Assembly: GCF_009177065.1 (NCBI RefSeq)
Contig: NZ_WEZF01000015.1
Location: 1 to 64,000, forward strand
Direction: 5' to 3'
Source of the DNA: Tautonia marina
Lineage (GTDB): Bacteria > Planctomycetota > Planctomycetia > Isosphaerales > Isosphaeraceae
DNA: 64,000 nucleotides
Positions 47,439 to 56,773 of this stretch are shown here, one piece after another. Position 1 is the stretch's first letter, and the number at the start of each line of letters is the position of its first letter. Below the pieces are notes generated by a model. It was given only the letters and a program-made list of their open reading frames with translations, was not told the DNA's origin and made no database searches. The translations under genes and the position numbers were made by a program.

Positions 47439-49877
47439 TCACGAGGGGGCCGACCAGCCGCCTCCCCAGCCGTCGTAAAGGTGCTGAAGCAGTGTTTCCC
47501 ACTGCTCTCGGGTCCGGAACTTCGGGAACGGCTCGGGGCGGATCGGCTCTCCCGAGCTGTTGACGAGATGGAACCGTCCTTGCTCGTCGAGCCGGGCAAT
47601 CCTCGACGTCTTCCAGAGGTGCTGGGAGACCGGATCAACCTTCACCCGGTCTCCGGGGGCCTCCAGTTCAATCGACCCCAGCGCCGATCGCACGGCCGAT
47701 ACGTCGGTCTGCCCGGCCTCCTCGACCGCCCTGGCCCAGATCAGGACCCCGACGTAGGCCGCTTCGATCGGATCGCTTGTCACCCGCTGCGGCCCGTAAC
47801 GGTCGCGGAACCGCTCGATGAACGCGCGGTTCTCGGGCCGATCGACGCTCATGAAGTAGGTCCAGGCCGCGTAGTCGCCGGCCATCTCGTCCAGGCCGAG
47901 TCGGCGGATCTCCGGTTCGGCAATGCTGAACGACAGCGTCGGAATCTCCTGCGACGCGATTCCGGCCTTTCTCAGGTCGCGGAAGAACGCGACGTTGCCG
48001 TCGCCGTTGATCGTGTTCAGGATCACATCCGGCCGCTCGGTCTTGATCCGATCGACGATCCCCACGAAATCCACGCTGGTCAACGGCTGGAACGCTTCGC
48101 CGACCAGCTCGCCGCCGATCGCCTCGATCTGGTCGTGGATCAATGCGCCGGCGGCCCTTGGAAAGATGTAATCGCTGCCGACATGGAAGAATCGTCGGCC
48201 CAGCTCCACAAACGCCCACTTCACCGCGGGCAGAATCTGCTGGTTCGGCGCCGAGCCGAGATAGACGATGTTCGGCGACTGCTCCAACCCTTCGTACTGA
48301 ACCGGGTAGAACAGCAAGCCATCGAGCTGCTCAACCACCGGTTTGACCGCCTTCCGGGCCGCCGAGGTCCAGCAGCCAAAGATTACCTCAACCCCCTCCT
48401 CCTCGATCAACCGCCTGGCCTCGCCCGCGAAGACGTCCGGACTCGACCGACCATCGACCACCACCGGCTCGACGGGCCTGCCCAGCACTCCCCCGGCGGC
48501 GTTGAGCTCGTTGATGGCCAGCAAGGTCCCGTCGACCACCCCCGAGGCGCTCTCGGCCATCACCCCCGACAGCGAGTGCAAGACCCCGACCCGAATCGGC
48601 GGACCCGACGCCACCACCGGCGCGATTGCCTCCTCCGAGGCGGTCGAACCCTCTCCGATGGCCCGATCGCCCGGTCCCCTCGGCTCGCGATCCGCGCCGA
48701 TCGTGCTCGACCAGAGTTGATGCAAGCCGTATCCGGCCGCCACCGCCAGGCCGACCCCCAACGCCCCTCGGCGTGTCCATTGGGCTCTGTTCGGTGATTC
48801 CCCCGTCGTCAGTCCCGGGCCCGAGCCCGACGCTGCCGGCACCGCCTCGATCGCCTCGATGCCTGGTTCGGTCGGGCTCGACGGGAGTCTGAACACCGCC
48901 TCGGCACTCAGGGTCGGCGGCAAGTCCGGAGCCGGTCGGGCCCCGGCGAGCAGGGTGAGCAGATCCTGCCGCATCGCCTCGGCATCGGCGTAGCGATCGC
49001 CCGGCTGCTTGGCCATTGCCCGGGCGATGATTGCCGAGCAGCCTTCGGGAAGGTCGGGCACGACCTCCCTCGGGTCCGGAGCTGGTTTGTAGCAGTGGGC
49101 GAACATCACTTTCGGGGCCGAGGTCGAATCGGCATACGGACCCTGGCCGGTCAGCAAGCCGTAGTAGGTCGCCCCGAGCGAGTAAAGATCGGTTCTCGCG
49201 TCGATCGGCTCCGACTGGCATTGCTCGGGGCTCATATAGGCCGGGGTCCCCACCACGCGGCCGGTTCGGGTCAGTTGGTGGGCTCCCAGCTCGTCGGAGA
49301 GCTTGGCCAGGCCGAAGTCGGTAATCTTGACCGCGCCGTCGCGGTTCAAGAGCAGGTTGGCGGGCTTGATGTCACGGTGGATCAAGCCCGCCCGATGCGC
49401 CGCCTCCAGGCCGAGGCATGCCTGGGCGACCAGCGCGGTGGCCTCTCGCCAGGGCATTGGCCCGGCCTCCATCGCCTCGGCGAGGCTCCGGCCGTTGACC
49501 TGCTCCATCACCAGAAACGGTTTGCCGTCGTGCCGGCCGACCTCGAAAATCGCCACCACGTTCGGATGATGCAACCGCGCGGCCGATCGCGCCTCTTGCA
49601 AGAACCGCTCGGCCGCGACCGGATCGGTCGCCAAACCTTCGGGCAAGAGCTTCAGCGCCGTCGGTCGGCCGAGCTGCGTGTCCTCGGCGTCGTAAACGAC
49701 CCCCATCCCGCCGCGACCCAGCACGCCGACAATCCGGTGATTGCCCAGCATCGTCCCTGGAGGCAGATCCTGAGCCGTCCAGGCCGGCTCCTCGTGGCCG
49801 ACCGTCTCGTCCAGCGACCCTGTCCAGGGCAGTCGGCGGGTCGGATCGTCCGGGTTCACGCTCTGAGAATCACTCAC
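47439..49877 (-). CDS. Ser/Thr protein kinase fused to UrtA-like (urea/amide) ligand-binding domain
   Basis: An 812-residue predicted receptor kinase. Residues about 48-310 form a Hanks-type kinase: GRGGMGVVYDAED loop, Lys76, HRDIKPANLLL (168-178), DFG (187-189) and GTPAYMSPEQ. A linker leads to one membrane segment (about 370-390, GALGVGLAVAAGYGLHQLW). Residues about 415-805 outside the membrane match UrtA, the urea ABC-transporter binding protein: VGVLHSLSGVMAESASGVVD, FGCWTSAARKAVKPV, FYPVQYEGLE, NQQILPAVKWA and VGSDYIFPRAAG. No urea permease genes are nearby. GTG 49877 (SDSQSVNPDD) is preferred; TTG 49904 is an in-frame alternative. Confidence 0.9.
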   Translation of the reverse strand: MSDSQSVNPDDPTRRLPWTGSLDETVGHEEPAWTAQDLPPGTMLGNHRIVGVLGRGGMGVVYDAEDTQLGRPTALKLLPEGLATDPVAAERFLQEARSAARLHHPNVVAIFEVGRHDGKPFLVMEQVNGRSLAEAMEAGPMPWREATALVAQACLGLEAAHRAGLIHRDIKPANLLLNRDGAVKITDFGLAKLSDELGAHQLTRTGRVVGTPAYMSPEQCQSEPIDARTDLYSLGATYYGLLTGQGPYADSTSAPKVMFAHCYKPAPDPREVVPDLPEGCSAIIARAMAKQPGDRYADAEAMRQDLLTLLAGARPAPDLPPTLSAEAVFRLPSSPTEPGIEAIEAVPAASGSGPGLTTGESPNRAQWTRRGALGVGLAVAAGYGLHQLWSSTIGADREPRGPGDRAIGEGSTASEEAIAPVVASGPPIRVGVLHSLSGVMAESASGVVDGTLLAINELNAAGGVLGRPVEPVVVDGRSSPDVFAGEARRLIEEEGVEVIFGCWTSAARKAVKPVVEQLDGLLFYPVQYEGLEQSPNIVYLGSAPNQQILPAVKWAFVELGRRFFHVGSDYIFPRAAGALIHDQIEAIGGELVGEAFQPLTSVDFVGIVDRIKTERPDVILNTINGDGNVAFFRDLRKAGIASQEIPTLSFSIAEPEIRRLGLDEMAGDYAAWTYFMSVDRPENRAFIERFRDRYGPQRVTSDPIEAAYVGVLIWARAVEEAGQTDVSAVRSALGSIELEAPGDRVKVDPVSQHLWKTSRIARLDEQGRFHLVNSSGEPIRPEPFPKFRTREQWETLLQHLYDGWGGGWSAPS

Positions 49878-50014
49878 GGTCGGGCCTCGATCGGGGGCCG
49901 GCAACGCCTTCGACTCATCTGGACGGGGCCAATTGCTCCCGAACGAACTCTAGCTCCCACAATGCCCTGCAAGCAATCGCTTCACGACCCGATTGTCGTC
50001 TCGTTCCCTCCAGA

Positions 50015-50047
50015 GAGACTCCCCGCACGCGAAGCGCGAGGAGTCTC
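50015..50047 (-). terminator. Hairpin between the two minus-strand genes
   Basis: GAGACTCC (50015-50022) and GGAGTCTC (50040-50047) enclose GC-rich inner pairs around GAA. It lies 25 nt downstream of the stop of the minus-strand squalene-cyclase-fold gene. No T tract on the minus strand. Confidence 0.4.
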
Positions 50048-50071
50048 CCCTCTCTTGCGGATCGTCTTCGC

Positions 50072-51271
50072 TTACGCCTTCGGCTCGCTCATCGACCGGG
50101 CCGACGCCAGCGCCAGCAAGGCATACGAGGTCACGAGATTCGGGTCCCCTTCCATCCAGCGATCGGCCGGGTTGACCCACTCGCCCCGAACCCCTTGGCG
50201 CTTGGCCAGCGCTGCGACCAGATCGGCTCGCCAGTCGTGCTCCTGGCCTTCGGCATCGGTCAGGGTCGGATTGCCGAGCGCCGCCAGGGCCTTGGCGAAG
50301 GTCTGGTAGTAGTAATACAACCCCTGCTGGCCCAGCCCCGGATTCTCGTCCAGCGAGTAATTCTGACGGATGAACTCATACGCTGCCTTCACCCGAGGAT
50401 CATCCATCGACAACCCGGCATAAACCATGCTCTTGAGCCCGGCATACGTCATGCTCGCATACGACCGCAGGCCGCCGCCGGGAGCCTCGCCGGCCTGGCT
50501 CTCGCCGCCGTTGGCCGGGGTGTAGATAAACCCGCCGTCGTTCACCTTGCCGGCGAACGGCTGATCGTTGAACTCGCTGTCGAGGTTCTGCGCCCGAGAG
50601 ACGAACAGCAACGCCTTCTGCAAGGCCGGGTCGTCCTCGGGCAGGCCGGTTTCCCGAAGCGCCTCGATCATGAACGACGTGTTCGACATGTCCGGCCGGC
50701 TCTTGCTGCCGTATCCGGCCCCGCCGTAGAACGGATCGGCCGGGGTCTTCCCCTCCCCCTCGTCCCACTGCAACCCGATCAACGCCGACTGCCCCCCGGC
50801 GATCGTCGCGTCGTACCGATTGCCGGCCCCTTTGGTCTTCGCCTCGTTCAGCGCCATGATGCCGATGGCCGTCAGGTAGTTCGCGTGCGGCCCGTCGGCC
50901 TGCGATCCGTCCGGGCCGATCGTCTGCTCAATCAGCGCCAGCCCTTTTTCCACGGCCGGATCGAACGGCGTGACCCCCGAGCGCAAGAGGCTCGTCACCA
51001 CCAGCCCCGTAATCCCCGGGCTGATGGCCGTCGACCAGCCGCCTTCGGCCTCCTGCCGGCTCTTGAGAAACGCCACGGCCTTGGCCGTCAGCGCGTCGCT
51101 GCTCGCCCCTTGCGTCTCCTGCCCGATCGCCGCCGAGCGGCCCCCGATTGCCCAGAACCCGATGACCCCCGCTCCCGCCCCTTGAAGAAATCGCCGACGG
51201 TCGTGGCTTCGGTGCAACACAATCTGCCTCCTTCGATTCAAGACCGTTCCGGTTCCGCTTCCATCATTCAC
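50072..51271 (-). CDS. Exported prenyltransferase/squalene oxidase repeat protein
   Basis: A 399-residue protein with a twin-arginine export signal (RRRFLQGAGAGVIGFWAIGG, residues 25-44). The rest is an alpha/alpha toroid with repeats of the terpenoid cyclase/prenyltransferase fold, e.g. GGWSTAISPGITGLVVTSLL, NTSFMIEAL and QGLYYYYQTFAKALAALG. These planctomycete proteins are not known to be cyclases; the DxDD acid motif of squalene-hopene cyclase is not visible. Role unknown, probably periplasmic. Confidence 0.8.
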   Translation of the reverse strand: MNDGSGTGTVLNRRRQIVLHRSHDRRRFLQGAGAGVIGFWAIGGRSAAIGQETQGASSDALTAKAVAFLKSRQEAEGGWSTAISPGITGLVVTSLLRSGVTPFDPAVEKGLALIEQTIGPDGSQADGPHANYLTAIGIMALNEAKTKGAGNRYDATIAGGQSALIGLQWDEGEGKTPADPFYGGAGYGSKSRPDMSNTSFMIEALRETGLPEDDPALQKALLFVSRAQNLDSEFNDQPFAGKVNDGGFIYTPANGGESQAGEAPGGGLRSYASMTYAGLKSMVYAGLSMDDPRVKAAYEFIRQNYSLDENPGLGQQGLYYYYQTFAKALAALGNPTLTDAEGQEHDWRADLVAALAKRQGVRGEWVNPADRWMEGDPNLVTSYALLALASARSMSEPKA

Positions 51272-51344
51272 GGGCCGAGCGGGACCCTCTCGACACTCGC
51301 CAACGCGTTCTCATTATAGCGACAGTTTCAGCCCAATGTCCGAA

Positions 51345-52850
51345 TTAAATCGTTCGGAGCAGGCGAGCGGTCGAACCCAGAAGCTGTCGGAACGCCGTGA
51401 GCGAATCCTGAGGCAACGGTGTCGCCCCCAGAAGGTGCGTCGTCCTCATCAGGTGTCGTAACTGCGCGTAAGCCTCGAATCGGTTCCCCTCGGCGATGGC
51501 GGTATTGAGGGTCTGCACCTCCGTCAGCAGCGACGAGGCGACCGGGACCGGGAATCCGGCGAAGGCGAGCACCTGAAGCTCACTCTCGAACCCGGTTCCG
51601 GGCAGGAATCCGCCCCCCTGCGGAGGATCGGCCGTGGGAGAGGCAATCAAGGGCGGTTGCAGTTGATCGAGCGGCAGGCCCGATCCGAGCGTCGGCGCCA
51701 CCACGGTCTGATAGTACCGGGTGATGCCGTTGTGCGAGGGAACCACCGGCGTCAGGTCGTAGTAGGCCACCTCGCTCACGGCCGAACCGCTGGGAATCGT
51801 GATCGGAACCTCTCCCCAGCTCTGCACAAACCGCTCGTCTCCCGCCACCAGCGGGCTCGGATCCGCCACGGTGGCGGCCTGGTGGAAGACTTCCAACTGG
51901 TCGACGCCCGGGGCCAGCACCACCGCCTGATCGTTGGCGGCTTCCTGGAAGGTCAGGAAATTCAGCAAGGAAAGCTGCCCGATCGGCCCCGCCGAGGCAC
52001 TGTAATACGGCACCTCGGTCGTGTTTCGCGCCGGGTGAGGATCGAGCATCGTCAGCTTGACCAGTCCCCCGGCAAACGGTCCCTGGCCATTCGGCAAGGC
52101 GGCCGAGGCCAGGTTGATCACCCCCCCGCCCCGGCTATGGCCGATCAGATGAAGATCGATGACATCCTGATGCTGGAATCCATGCGCCACCAGCCGATGA
52201 CTCATCGCCGTCACCTGATGAGCCAACCGCCGGGCGACCAGCTCGGGGATTCCGGGGCGCGGCAGGTTGCTCAGCCGAGCCCAGTTGAACGGCAAGACGG
52301 CGTCATACCCCTGCTGCCGGAGCGTCGCGGCCGTTTCATGGACCCAGGAGGGCATCCGGCCGTTCGGTTCAAAACCGTGGGTCACCGCGCCGACGGTCCA
52401 CTTCCGGAACGACGCGACGTTGTCGGCCTCGTTCGCGTCGCCGCTGGCGACGACCAGCACGTAGGGCTCCTCCGGCAGAATCCCGAGCGGTTCGTTCAGC
52501 GCGATCTGGGCCGATTGGTTCCACCCCGGCGCCACGGTCAGCACGGTCGAGACCAGTGCCCGATCTCCCGCATCCACCACCGGATCGGCCGATCGGTAGA
52601 TCGTCAGCGCGATCTCGGCCGAAGGCGCCTCGGCCGGATCGCCCTGATGAAAGCGGATCTCGATCGTCTGCGGATCCACCGCCGTGGCTCCCAGCATCGT
52701 GAACTGAGCCGTCGTGCTCAGCACCGTCCTCGCTTCAAGAGCCTCCAGCGTGAGCGCCCGCCGATGCCGCTTCCGCAAGCGGACCGCCTTCGAGGATCGA
52801 GGACCCACGACCGACGCTGCGACGAATCGATGATTTCGAAACATGGGCAT
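51345..52850 (-). CDS. Exported lipase-like alpha/beta hydrolase with LEPR-like N-terminal motif
   Basis: A 501-residue protein. The N-terminus is strongly basic (RLRKRHRRALTLEALEARTV then LS), a variant of the LEPR-XLL export-associated motif. Residues about 40-140 form a beta-sandwich. LIGHSRGGGVINLASAAL near 226-243 is the nucleophile elbow (GHSRG) of an alpha/beta hydrolase, with a possible acid at LDPHP and His later. Probably a secreted or surface-attached esterase/lipase; substrate unknown. ATG 52850 (MPMFRNHRF). Confidence 0.72.
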   Translation of the reverse strand: MPMFRNHRFVAASVVGPRSSKAVRLRKRHRRALTLEALEARTVLSTTAQFTMLGATAVDPQTIEIRFHQGDPAEAPSAEIALTIYRSADPVVDAGDRALVSTVLTVAPGWNQSAQIALNEPLGILPEEPYVLVVASGDANEADNVASFRKWTVGAVTHGFEPNGRMPSWVHETAATLRQQGYDAVLPFNWARLSNLPRPGIPELVARRLAHQVTAMSHRLVAHGFQHQDVIDLHLIGHSRGGGVINLASAALPNGQGPFAGGLVKLTMLDPHPARNTTEVPYYSASAGPIGQLSLLNFLTFQEAANDQAVVLAPGVDQLEVFHQAATVADPSPLVAGDERFVQSWGEVPITIPSGSAVSEVAYYDLTPVVPSHNGITRYYQTVVAPTLGSGLPLDQLQPPLIASPTADPPQGGGFLPGTGFESELQVLAFAGFPVPVASSLLTEVQTLNTAIAEGNRFEAYAQLRHLMRTTHLLGATPLPQDSLTAFRQLLGSTARLLRTI

Positions 52851-53149
52851 AGACCTCTGACCTCAAAGGATGGCAAAAACCCGACCGTTAGACGCGATCG
52901 ACACGGAGCATGACATGGCCGCAAGGTCATCGTTTCCGTCCCACTTTACCCCATCCCTCGCCGCTCTCAAGAGCGTGCTGAACCGCGCCGGCACGACCGA
53001 CGAACGCCCCGAACCCAGGCGCTGAGAAACCGCTTTCGATTCCTCGAACCCCTTGCGCCAAAGGCCGCACCACCGGCCTCGGTAGCCAGGTGCCCCACGC
53101 CCACGAGTCCCGGAGTACCACTTCCAATGAAAAATGCTGGGTTTCTCCC

Positions 53150-53263
53150 GGGTGGCCCCGGTTGCTCGTCAACCGGGGTCGCGGAGCGACGAGAGTTTCG
53201 GTGCGGCCTCCCGACGCCTCTCGCGGCTGCGCCGCCCCGGTTGGCGAGCCACCGGGGCCACCC
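53150..53263. repeat. Palindromic REP/MITE-like element in the 582-bp gap before the J-domain gene
   Basis: The outer arms GGGTGGCCCCGGTTG (53150-53164) and CACCGGGGCCACCC (53250-53263) are complementary. Each end is also a palindrome: CCCCGGTTG-CTCGT-CAACCGGGG (53156-53178) and CCCCGGTTGGCGAGCCACCG plus GGG (53235-53257). Fragments of the same sequence (CAACCGGGGTC) occur at 838-875 and 54202-54215. No gene is visible in 52851-53432. Confidence 0.7.
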
Positions 53264-53432
53264 AAGGCAAAGAGACAACGCATCATGATTCGAGTGGGGG
53301 CGTCGAGTTCTCGAAAACGCACCGATCCACCTTGTAAACTCCAGAGACACTCCAGGAAGCCGGGGGCCAGGCCGCCCTTGATCCAGCCGGCTCATTCGAC
53401 CGCGGGACGACATCGCCGGGGGGGCGACCGCA

Positions 53433-53978
53433 ATGCTGCTGATGGCCGTCGAGCAGGACGACCGGATCATCTGGGTCGTCGTCGAACAGCACCGCCCGAA
53501 GGGACGTATCCGCAGCCGGATCGTGCTCCATCTCGGCCAGTATCGAGATCGAGACGAGGCCGAGGCCGCCTTCCTCGATCGCTTGCAAACCAACCCCACG
53601 CTCCGCGCCGTCGCCGAGCGCTGGGCGGCCAACGCCGAGGACGTGCTCACCGACCGCAAGGCGCGGGCCCGGTTCCTCCTTCACGGCGTCAGCACCGGCG
53701 GGATCGCCCCCTTCGCCGACGACCTTCTGCTCAAGCGCGAGGAGCAGGAACGGCAGGCGAGGGAGCGGGCCCGCGCCGCCTCGTGGCCCTCCGGAATCCC
53801 CTCCGTCGCCTTCGCAACCCTCGGCCTCTCCACCGCCGCCTCGCTCGCCGAGATCAAGGCCGCCTACCGCCGTCGCGCCTTCCTCCTCCACCCCGACCGC
53901 GGCGGCGACCACGCCGCGATGGCCGCCCTGAACGCCGCCTACGAAGACGCCGCCTGGTACGCCGAGTGGAGGGGCTGA
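53433..53978 (+). CDS. Protein with C-terminal J domain
   Basis: A 181-residue protein. Residues about 125-178 form a DnaJ domain: TLGLSTAASLAEIKAAYRRR, the Hsp70-stimulating HPD in LLHPDRGGDH, and LNAAYEDA. The N-terminal part (VVVEQHRPKGRIRSRIVLHL, then a charged helix) is not recognised. Unlike DnaJ the J domain sits at the C-terminus and there is no Gly/Phe or zinc region, so it is a specialised type-III J protein that would recruit Hsp70 to an unknown client. Confidence 0.78.
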   Translation: MLLMAVEQDDRIIWVVVEQHRPKGRIRSRIVLHLGQYRDRDEAEAAFLDRLQTNPTLRAVAERWAANAEDVLTDRKARARFLLHGVSTGGIAPFADDLLLKREEQERQARERARAASWPSGIPSVAFATLGLSTAASLAEIKAAYRRRAFLLHPDRGGDHAAMAALNAAYEDAAWYAEWRG

Positions 53979-54249
53979 TCGCGGGATCACAGACCGGCGA
54001 ACACCCGCCGCCACCGGCCACGGTGTCCAGGGCCCCACGCCCAAGAAACGCCGGCCTCCGCCCCGCGTCACGAGCACATGGACTGTTCTCCTCGTTCGCC
54101 TTGCAGGGTTGAATTTGAGTCTATGTGGATCAGTTTTGGGTGGGCTGGGCTTGCGATTTGCCGGCAATCTGTTGCGATGTCCCACCGTGACCTAACCTTG
54201 TGGCAACCGGGGTCAAGATGACCCTCATGCGCACAGGAGATGCTCAACA

Positions 54250-55284
54250 ATGGTCGTCCAGGAGAGCAAGGGACTCAGTGAACGCGGCAGGCAGCGATCC
54301 GTCGTCTCGAATTTTTTCCAGCGGACGCTCGATTCGCTCCTCTCGCACGTGGCCATCCTTCGGCCCGACGGCACCATCGTCGCCGTCAACGCCGCCTGGA
54401 ATGCCTACGCCACCCGAAACGGCCTGGTCGAGAGCCTCTGCGGCCCCGGCGTGAACTACCTCGAGGTCTGCGAGGCCGCCTCCGGCTCCTGCACCGAGCA
54501 GGCCCGACTGATCGCCCGAGGCATTCGAGACGTGGGCGAGGGCCTCATCCCGGACTTCCAGCTCGAATACCCGTGCCACTCTCCCACCGCCCACCAATGG
54601 TTTACCATCCGCGTGACCCGATTTACCGTCGGCAAGCAAACTCGAATCGTGGTCACGCACGACGACATCACGCGGCTCAAACGGGTCGAACTGGAACTCC
54701 AGGAGGCCAATCGCTTGCTGGCAGCCCAGGCAACCACCGACGGACTGACCGGCCTGGCCAATCGCCGCCACTTCGACGAGGTCCTGGCCCGGGAATGGAA
54801 GCGGCACGCCCGGTCGGCGACCCCGCTGTCGCTGCTGCTCCTCGATCTCGACCACTTCAAGTTGTACAACGATTTCCGAGGGCACCTGGCAGGCGATGAC
54901 TGCCTCCGCGCGGCCGCCGAGTTGATCCAGGCCTCGGTCTGCCGGCCCGGAGACCTCGTCGCTCGCTACGGCGGAGAGGAGTTCGCCGCCGTCCTCCCCG
55001 AAACCGACCGGGACGGAGCCCTGGCGATGGCCAAGCGCGTGAGCGATCAACTTCGCCTCAAGGCCCTGCCCCACCAGGCCCCGGGAGCCGGCCCGTTCGT
55101 CACCCTCAGCATCGGCTCTGCCTCGGTCGTCCCCTCTGCCAACGTCCCCCCCGAATCGCTCATCGAGCAGGCCGACCACGCCCTCTACGCCGCCAAGGCT
55201 GCCGGCCGCGACCAGATGAAGCATGCCGACTCCTCCGGAGCGTCCATGCCTGCACCTCACGCTGAATCGCTCGAGTCGCCCTGA
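54250..55284 (+). CDS. PAS-GGDEF diguanylate cyclase
   Basis: A 344-residue protein. A PAS-like sensor at about residues 20-150 (LLSHVAILRPDGTIVAVNAA to VVTHDDITRLKR) is followed by a GGDEF domain at about 165-325 with active-site GGEEF (241-245), TTDGLTGLANRRHFDEVL at its start and the product-inhibition site RPGD (232-235) five residues upstream. It should make cyclic di-GMP. The PAS region has four cysteines (CGPG, CEAAS, C, PCH), which could hold a cofactor. GGAGATGCTC precedes the ATG. Confidence 0.92.
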   Translation: MVVQESKGLSERGRQRSVVSNFFQRTLDSLLSHVAILRPDGTIVAVNAAWNAYATRNGLVESLCGPGVNYLEVCEAASGSCTEQARLIARGIRDVGEGLIPDFQLEYPCHSPTAHQWFTIRVTRFTVGKQTRIVVTHDDITRLKRVELELQEANRLLAAQATTDGLTGLANRRHFDEVLAREWKRHARSATPLSLLLLDLDHFKLYNDFRGHLAGDDCLRAAAELIQASVCRPGDLVARYGGEEFAAVLPETDRDGALAMAKRVSDQLRLKALPHQAPGAGPFVTLSIGSASVVPSANVPPESLIEQADHALYAAKAAGRDQMKHADSSGASMPAPHAESLESP

Positions 55285-55504
55285 CACCGGCACCGCTGTC
55301 CCATCACCGCCGGTATCCGAGGCATTGAGAGCCGCCCCACATTACGATCACTCGGGCTGTTCCCCCTTCATGCCTCTTGCGATCAGGCATCTGATCGTTT
55401 CTCATGCGCACTCGCGTGCATGTCGCGAATCGTGGGGAGAATCTCCTCAGGACGTGACGAATTGACGCCACAACTCCCGCCTTCGATTCGAGGACGTGCT
55501 CCCG

Positions 55505-56773
55505 ATGGCCGTGAGGATCCTGCACTGCGGTAAGTCGCTGCTCAACTATAACCTCTGCCTCTCCGAGAAGGTTTTCGGCTTCACGAGGCGGGGCCAGCAG
55601 CTTGGGGACACGGTCTATCTCGTCGTCAAGCACGACGGCGCGACCGTTTGCGGGATGAGGGCGAAACTGGCCGATGTGACCGACGCGAGGCCCTGGCCCG
55701 ACGCGGAGCATTACGTCGTCGGCTACACCCTGGAGGATGTCTCGTATTCGGAACCCTTCGAGATCCAGTTCCTGGCGGCGATCGGCGGTGAACACTGGGC
55801 GTTGAGATACCTTCAAGGGGCACGGCCTATTCAGGAGGCCGAGGCGGCCGATCAGTTGGCAAAGGCGTTTGAGGCCCATCGCTCCGCTGGCCCGATCCGT
55901 CTTGGTGTCGACGAGCCCAGCACGCCGCAGGATGCCTATGACGAATCCGACAAGGCCTCGCCAATCGAAAATGTTTCATCCGATGATCCGGAGGGGGAAG
56001 GCGCGGTATCGGACACGAAGATCAAGGTTCTTGGAACCTTTCAGACGATCCGCTTTCGCAATGAGAAGGATCTCTTGCAGGGCCTCGAACCCCTGGTCAC
56101 TGAGCATTTCTACTCGCTGCTCCCCGCTTACCGCGAGGAGCACTCACTCCTGATCCCCGACAATCGCCTCTTCCAATCCGCAGGCGTCGAGGCGCGGGGA
56201 GACTCGTTCATCAAGGGAATCCGATCGATCCCCGATGCCCTGCTCATCGTCTACAACAAGCAACTGAAGAATCCCATCCAGATCAATCTCATCGAATATG
56301 AATGTTTCGGAGAGGGCAAGGTCAGCTCTCAAGAAAAATCAAATTACTTGAACAGCCATGTCATCCCCCAGCTGATGCGGTTTGCCTCGACCTTCAGCAT
56401 CGTCACCGACAAGCAAATCCGGGATCAGACGATCAGGGACTGGACCGACAAGGTCATCGCGTTCATCTTCTCAGACCCGGATCGCATGCGCAAGCTCAGT
56501 TCCTGGATCAAGGAAATCGACCCCGGCATCGCCGAGCAACTCATCGGCAGGCAGATCGACAAGCACATCACCAATGCGTTCCAGAAGACGATCAAGGTCA
56601 TGCTCGTCGTTGATGAGTTGAGCACCGATCAGCGCGACACCATCAGCAATGTGATCAGCGCATTCAAACTCGAAAACGGCGAGAGCATCCGATTTCTCTC
56701 TTACATCGTCCGCCTGCATCAACGCATCGCGATCACCGATGAGCGGGCAGAATACGCCTTGTCCGTGCAGTAA
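55505..56773 (+). CDS. Candidate PUA/EVE-like domain fused to a PD-(D/E)XK-like nuclease
   Basis: A 422-residue protein that I do not recognise as a named family. Residues 1-115 resemble the PUA/ASCH/EVE fold in order of motifs: RGQQLGDTVYLVVKHDG, VCGMRAKLADVTDARPWPDA and a late PFEIQFL. Residues about 115-170 are a disordered linker (PSTPQDAYDESDKASPIE). The C-terminal half has IPDALLI (Asp244), then QINLIEYECFGEGK (Glu264, Glu266, Lys272), a pattern like a PD-(D/E)XK active site with a shifted lysine. Base composition looks AT-richer than its neighbours. Start ATG 55505 after GAGGA. Proposed role, modified-DNA or RNA recognition plus cleavage, is inference. Confidence 0.55.
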   Translation: MAVRILHCGKSLLNYNLCLSEKVFGFTRRGQQLGDTVYLVVKHDGATVCGMRAKLADVTDARPWPDAEHYVVGYTLEDVSYSEPFEIQFLAAIGGEHWALRYLQGARPIQEAEAADQLAKAFEAHRSAGPIRLGVDEPSTPQDAYDESDKASPIENVSSDDPEGEGAVSDTKIKVLGTFQTIRFRNEKDLLQGLEPLVTEHFYSLLPAYREEHSLLIPDNRLFQSAGVEARGDSFIKGIRSIPDALLIVYNKQLKNPIQINLIEYECFGEGKVSSQEKSNYLNSHVIPQLMRFASTFSIVTDKQIRDQTIRDWTDKVIAFIFSDPDRMRKLSSWIKEIDPGIAEQLIGRQIDKHITNAFQKTIKVMLVVDELSTDQRDTISNVISAFKLENGESIRFLSYIVRLHQRIAITDERAEYALSVQ

